Source: Cellvibrionaceae bacterium (lineage in GTDB: Bacteria > Pseudomonadota > Gammaproteobacteria > Pseudomonadales > Cellvibrionaceae). From it: 64,000 nt of DNA. The DNA is taken from the NCBI GenBank assembly GCA_024707385.1, contig JANPZW010000002.1:17094-81093 (forward strand), given 5' to 3'. The notes beneath the pieces were generated by a model. The model ran no database searches, was not told where the DNA came from, and was given only the letters and a program-made list of their open reading frames with translations. Positions 60,379-64,000 of the stretch are shown here, in pieces; the first letter of the stretch is position 1, and each line of letters opens with the position of its first letter. Both the position numbers and the translations under genes were made by a program.

Positions 60379-60815
60379 TCGCCTGGCGCTGCCCGCACTT
60401 CGATGACCTGTCCGCGCGCGAGGTTCTGTGAACGATGCGCCTGCGCAGCGAGGTGTTCGTGATCGAACAACCGTGTCTACCTGGACGCCGATGGCGCCGA
60501 CCCCGCCTGCTGGCACCTGCTGGGTGAGGGCGGCGAACTGCAGGCCTACGCGCGCCTGGTGCCGGCGGGCCTGAAGTTCGCCGAGGCCAGCTATCGGCCG
60601 CGTGGTCTGCGACCCGTCCACGCGCGGCACCGGCCTGGGCCACGCGCTCATGCGCGAGGCGGTGGAGCGCGTTCGCGCGCTGTGGGGGGCCGGGGCCCAT
60701 CCGCATCGGCGCGCAGGCGCACCTGGAAGGCTTCTATCGGCAGCACGGCTTCGTGCCCGACAGTGCACCCTACGACGAGGACGGCATTCCCCACATCGAG
60801 ATGCTGCGTCCCTGA
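60375..60815 (+). CDS. ElaA-like GNAT acetyltransferase (frameshifts and one in-frame TGA in assembly)
   Basis: A TTG at 60375 overlaps the GST stop and opens LIAWRCPHFDDLSARE, the usual front of ElaA-family proteins. A TGA at 60429-60431 interrupts it in frame, just before MRLRSEVFVIEQ, which continues the same family pattern. Later: CWHLLGEGGELQAYARLVPA, RVVCDPSTRGTGLGHALMRE (acetyl-CoA loop) and FYRQHGFVPDSAPYDEDGIP, ending HIEMLRP at 60815. The TGA and two or three indels are probably sequencing errors; a genuine pseudogene cannot be excluded. Confidence 0.78.
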
Positions 60816-60849
60816 CCACGCACCAGACCCATCACAGAGGAGACGACAC

Positions 60850-61761
60850 ATGATCCAGAACTTCGAGGGCACGACGGCGGTGCTCACCGGCGCGGGCTCG
60901 GGCTTCTGCCTCGAGTGCGCGCGCATAGGCGCGCAGCGCGGCATGAGACCTCGTGCTGGTGGACGTGCAGGCCGACGCGCGCTGGAGCGCGCCGAGGCCG
61001 AGATGAAGGCGGCCGGCGCGACCGTGATGGCACGCCGTGTGGACGTGTCCGGACGCGCGGCACATGGAGTCGCTGGCCGAGGAGGTGTACCGCCTCTTCG
61101 GCGCGCCGCATTTCGTCTTCAACAACGCGGGCGTGGGCTCGTCGGGGCTGATCTGGGAGAACTCCGTGCGCGACTGGCAGTGGTGTGCTGGGCGTGAACG
61201 TGTGGGGCGTGGTGCACGGCGTGCGCCTGTTCACGCCCACGATGCTGGACGCCGCCAAGGCCGACCCGGCGTGGCGCGGCCACATCGTCAACACCGCCAG
61301 CATGGCGGGCTTGCTCACGCCGCCCAACATGGGCATCTACAACGTGAGCAAGCACGCGGTGGTGGCCTTCACCGAAAACGCTCTACCAGGACCTGCGCCT
61401 GGTCACCGACCAGATCGGCGCCAGCGTGCTGTGCCCGTACTTCGTGCCCACCGGCATCAACCAGAGCCACCGCAACAAGCCGGCCGAGATGGCCGACGAA
61501 CAGCTGACCCGGGCCCAGGTCATCGGCCAGGCCATGAGCGACAAGGCCGTGGGCTCGGGCAAGGTCACGGCGGGCGAGGTGGCGCACAAGGTGTTCGAGT
61601 CCATCGAGGCCGACCGCTTCTATGTGTTCAGCCACCCCAAGGCGCTGGGCAACGTGCGCTCGCGGATGGAGGCGATCGTGAACGTGCAGAACCCGCCGGA
61701 CCCCTTCATGGAGCGGCCGGAGGTGGGCGAGCAATTGCGCGCGGCCCTGCGGGGCGCTTGA
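60850..61761 (+). CDS. Short-chain dehydrogenase/reductase (multiple small indels in assembly)
   Basis: Starts MIQNFEGTTAVLTGAGSGFC with AGAGGAG ahead. Frame changes near 60950, 61050, 61185 and 61385 interrupt it, but the total length of 912 bases remains a multiple of three. Motifs: FVFNNAGVGSSGLIWENS, HIVNTASMAGLLTPPNMGIY, NVSKHAVVAFTE (Tyr and Lys), and SVLCPYFVPTGINQSHRN. The long C-terminal region with DRFYVFSHPKALGNVRSRME is typical of SDRs of about 280-300 residues seen in Burkholderiales. Substrate unknown. Confidence 0.83.
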
Positions 61762-61767
61762 GGCGCC

Positions 61768-62325
61768 ATGGACTCGCCGGCCGAGCGCGGGCACTGCCTG
61801 TTCACCACCGCCATCGGCACCTGCGGCATCGCCTGGGGGCCGGCGGGCATCGTGGCCGTGCAGCTGCCGGACGCGGGCCACGAGGCCACGCGCCAGCGCC
61901 TGTTGCGCAACGCGGGCGAGGACTTGCCGGCCGCCGAGCCTGCGCCGCACGTGCAGGCGGCCATCGCGGGTGTGCAGGCCCTGATGGCCGGCGAACGGCG
62001 TGACCTGCTGGAGGTGGCGCTGGACATGGGCCGCGTGAGCGACTTTCACCAGCGCGTCTACCACTTCGCGCGCCGCATCCCACCCGGCCAGACGCGCACC
62101 TACGGCGAAGTGGCCCAGGCCCTGGGTGACCCGCAACTGGCGCGCGCGGTGGGGCAGGCGATGGGCGCCAACCCCTTCGCACCCATCGTGCCCTGCCACC
62201 GCGTGATGGCGGCGGGCGGCAAGCCTGGCGGGTTCTCGGCGCGCGGCGGCGCGGTGACCAAGCTGCGCATGCTGGGCATCGAAGGCGCGCTGGCGCCGGA
62301 CCTGTTCGGGCCGCCCGGGGCTTAG
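61768..62325 (+). CDS. ogt: Methylated-DNA-protein-cysteine methyltransferase
   Basis: 185 residues starting MDSPAERGHCLFTTAIGTCG, six bases after the SDR stop. The C-terminal domain has FHQRVYHFARRIPPGQTRTY, GEVAQALGDPQLARAVGQAM and the active-site PFAPIVPCHRVMAAGGKPGG, where the Cys accepts the methyl group from O6-methylguanine. There is no Ada N-terminal regulatory domain. It overlaps the stop of the convergent DUF72 gene by four bases. Confidence 0.93.
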   Translation: MDSPAERGHCLFTTAIGTCGIAWGPAGIVAVQLPDAGHEATRQRLLRNAGEDLPAAEPAPHVQAAIAGVQALMAGERRDLLEVALDMGRVSDFHQRVYHFARRIPPGQTRTYGEVAQALGDPQLARAVGQAMGANPFAPIVPCHRVMAAGGKPGGFSARGGAVTKLRMLGIEGALAPDLFGPPGA

Positions 62326-63379
62326 CTGTTTGCCAGCTTCTCCGCCAGCGCCCGCGCCGACAGCGGCGCGCAGCCCTCGGCCTTGTTGCTGATGGTCACG
62401 TAGGCGTTCTGCCCCGCGCCGGTGATGCCGCGCACCGTGCGCACGATGAGCTCGCGCGTGTCCTCGTCGACGTCGTGGATGCGGTCGTAGGGCGCGTACT
62501 CGCGCTGCGCGTCTTCGTAGCCGAAGGCGCCGTGCAAGGGGTTGAGGTTCCAGCGGCACACCAGCGGGCTGGGCCACAGGGCGCGCAGCAGCGGCAACTG
62601 GTCGGCCATGCGCGGCATCTTGGCGTGCAGGCCCAGGCAGTAGGTGGCACCGGTCTCGCGCAGCACTTCGGCCAGGGCGGGCGCGATGCCCGGGGCGAGC
62701 CACTCGGGGTCGCGCACCTCCACGGCCACCACGCCATCGGGCGTGGCGCCGCGCACGTCCGGCAGGGCCTTGAGCATGGCGCGCAGGCGGTCCAGCAACA
62801 GCGGCAGGCGCTGCAATTGCATGAAGGGCAGGGGGCTCAACTGGAACACCAGCGCTCCGACCTTGTGGCCCAAACCGGCGAGGGCGGGCTCGATGAATTC
62901 CTGCACCGCGACGCTGGGGTCGAGGAACAGCGGGTTGGGCTGGCGGCCCTTGCCGTCCTCGCTGCGGATCTGAGCGTCGCACACCAGCGCGGGGGCCTTC
63001 ACGACGAAGCGGAAGTCGGCCGGCACCTGCTCGGCGTAGCGGCGGAACTGCACGTCGGTGAGGGCGCGGTAGAAGCGCGGTCGATGCACACCGTTCGCAA
63101 CAAGGGGTGCTGGCCGTAGGCGGTGAGGCCCTGTTTGGAGAGCGTGGCGTCGGGGTACTCGCGGTCCACACCAGGCCGGCCCAGCCGGGGTAGGTCCACG
63201 AGGAGGTGCCCAGGCGCAGGCGTGGCGGCAGGGTGGCGGCGAGGGCGCAAGGCGTCGTCGTGCTCTGAGGGTTTCACGCCGGTGCGGGGGCGGCTGCGCG
63301 GCGCTGGGGCCTCTGCCGGTGATGGCGCGGGGGAAGGTGGAGGAGGGGGCGGTGGTCCGCCGAACAGGTCGTCCTGCAT
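62322..63379 (-). CDS. DUF72 family protein (frameshifted in assembly)
   Basis: Starts MQDDLFGGPPPPPPP (ATG 63377-63379) with a Pro-rich leader. After frame changes near 63190-63235 and near 63080-63090 it continues LSKQGLTAYGQHPLLRTVCI, YRALTDVQFRRYAEQVPADF and FRFVVKAPALVCDAQIRSED. Core DUF72 motifs follow: VGALVFQLSPLPFMQL, VVAVEVRDPEWLAPG, VCRWNLNPLHGAFGYEDAQR and AYVTISNKAEGCAPLS. DUF72 proteins adopt a TIM-barrel-like fold; their reaction is not established. Length after repair is about 350 residues. Confidence 0.87.
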
Positions 63380-63387
63380 CGCGCGCG

Positions 63388-64000
63388 TCAACCCGCGTGG
63401 AAGCGCCGCCGGTACTCGCCAGGCGTGAGGCCCACGATGCGGGCGAACACCTTGCGGAACGCGCCCGCGTCGCTGTAGCCCACGTCCCAGGCGATGCGGT
63501 CCACCGGCAGGCGGCCGAACTGCAGCATCTCGCGCGCCTTGCCCACGCGCAGGCGCTGGCAGTACTCGGTGGTGGTCATGCCGGTGGCCTTCTGGAAGCG
63601 GCGCAGGAAGGTGCGCTCCTCCAGCCCGGCGCGCGCGACCAGCGTGGGCAGGGCGATGTCCTTCGCGTCGGTGGCCTGCAGCCAGTGCTGCACCTTGAGC
63701 ACGGCCGCGTCGCCGTGCCGCAGCCGGGGCGAGAAGGCGCTGTAGTAGCGCTGCTCGCGCCCGGGCGGATCGACCAGCAGCGAGCGCGCCGTCTCCACCA
63801 TCACCGTGGCGCCCAGGGTGCGGTCGATCAGGCGCATACCCAGGTCCGTCCAGGCCATGGCGCCGCCGGCGGTGAGGATGTCGCCGTCGTCGACGATGAG
63901 CTGGTCGGTGTCGAGCTGCACGCCGGGGAAGCGGTCCTGGAAGGGCTCGGCGTAGCGCCAGTGAGTGGTGATGGTGCGTCCGGCCAGCAGGCCGGTTTCG
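63388..64000 (-). CDS. GATase1-AraC transcriptional regulator (partial, start outside window)
   Basis: The frame is open to the right edge. It carries the end of a DJ-1/PfpI-like domain ([20 protein letters not shown], then [20 protein letters not shown]) and a complete AraC-type double [43 protein letters not shown] and [20 protein letters not shown]. This is the FtrA/GlxA/CdhR architecture, usually an activator of catabolic genes. Its target is not evident; the stop lies nine bases before the DUF72 start. Confidence 0.92.
   Translation of the reverse strand, partial: ETGLLAGRTITTHWRYAEPFQDRFPGVQLDTDQLIVDDGDILTAGGAMAWTDLGMRLIDRTLGATVMVETARSLLVDPPGREQRYYSAFSPRLRHGDAAVLKVQHWLQATDAKDIALPTLVARAGLEERTFLRRFQKATGMTTTEYCQRLRVGKAREMLQFGRLPVDRIAWDVGYSDAGAFRKVFARIVGLTPGEYRRRFHAG

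Overview
The window reads as two unrelated pieces of bacterial DNA joined at about position 41,213-41,216. The left 41.2 kb is of moderate GC (roughly 50%) and looks gammaproteobacterial; a GH3 beta-glucosidase and a hybrid PAS kinase would fit a polysaccharide-degrading lineage such as the Cellvibrionaceae, but this is inference. The right 22.8 kb is very GC-rich (about 70%) with a Comamonadaceae-like (Burkholderiales) gene set. The join falls inside the C-terminal fibronectin-III-like domain of the beta-glucosidase and is followed at once by an orphan GC-rich terminator, so an assembly chimera is more likely than a biological fusion. Single-base indels, mostly in homopolymers, break genes on both sides; in the left part the reading-frame arithmetic of each broken gene closes when they are repaired, which suggests uncorrected long-read errors rather than pseudogenes.

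Positions 1-35,754 (all minus strand, so the operon reads right to left) hold a nearly complete extracellular contractile injection system (eCIS; Afp/PVC-like). In transcription order: DUF4255 protein (Afp16-like), a 296-aa cluster protein, sheath, tube, a second large sheath with an inserted beta-rich segment, a second tube-like protein, CIS tube-cap protein (Afp7-like) with a glycine-rich tail, a 56-aa protein, gp27-like hub, gp5-like spike, a 699-aa protein with a hydrophobic C-terminus, gp25, baseplate J (Afp11-like), an Afp12-like tail protein, two related baseplate or fibre proteins, an IPT/TIG protein, a lipoprotein, a 723-aa cluster protein, an AAA+ ATPase (Afp15-like), a small HExxH protein, and a very large effector. 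The effector, split in the assembly into four frames, reconstructs as one 1,943-aa protein: DUF4157 zincin domain, Cys-rich repeats, helical region, hydrophobic region, Pro/Glu linker, GIY-YIG-like nuclease, and Fis-type helix-turn-helix. A partial ORF directly downstream may be its immunity gene. Upstream of the operon lies a 22-bp perfect palindrome and a GC-rich leader hairpin.

Positions 36,041-41,219 carry housekeeping or accessory genes: exonuclease III (xthA), a hybrid histidine kinase, and the truncated secreted GH3 beta-glucosidase.

Positions 41,266-64,000 hold a catabolic region: an acyl-CoA dehydrogenase; a minus-strand set of tannase-like esterase, two SDRs, BKACE-family protein, branched-chain-type ABC transporter (livFGMHK) and a third SDR; a divergent GAF/PucR-type regulator that probably controls it; then on the plus strand an SDR, a PaaI-type thioesterase, a CurA-like reductase, AidB, a GST-like protein, an ElaA-like acetyltransferase, an SDR and an Ogt-type DNA methyltransferase; and finally a DUF72 protein and a partial GATase1/AraC regulator on the minus strand. 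No tRNA, rRNA, CRISPR array, insertion sequence or integrase was seen.
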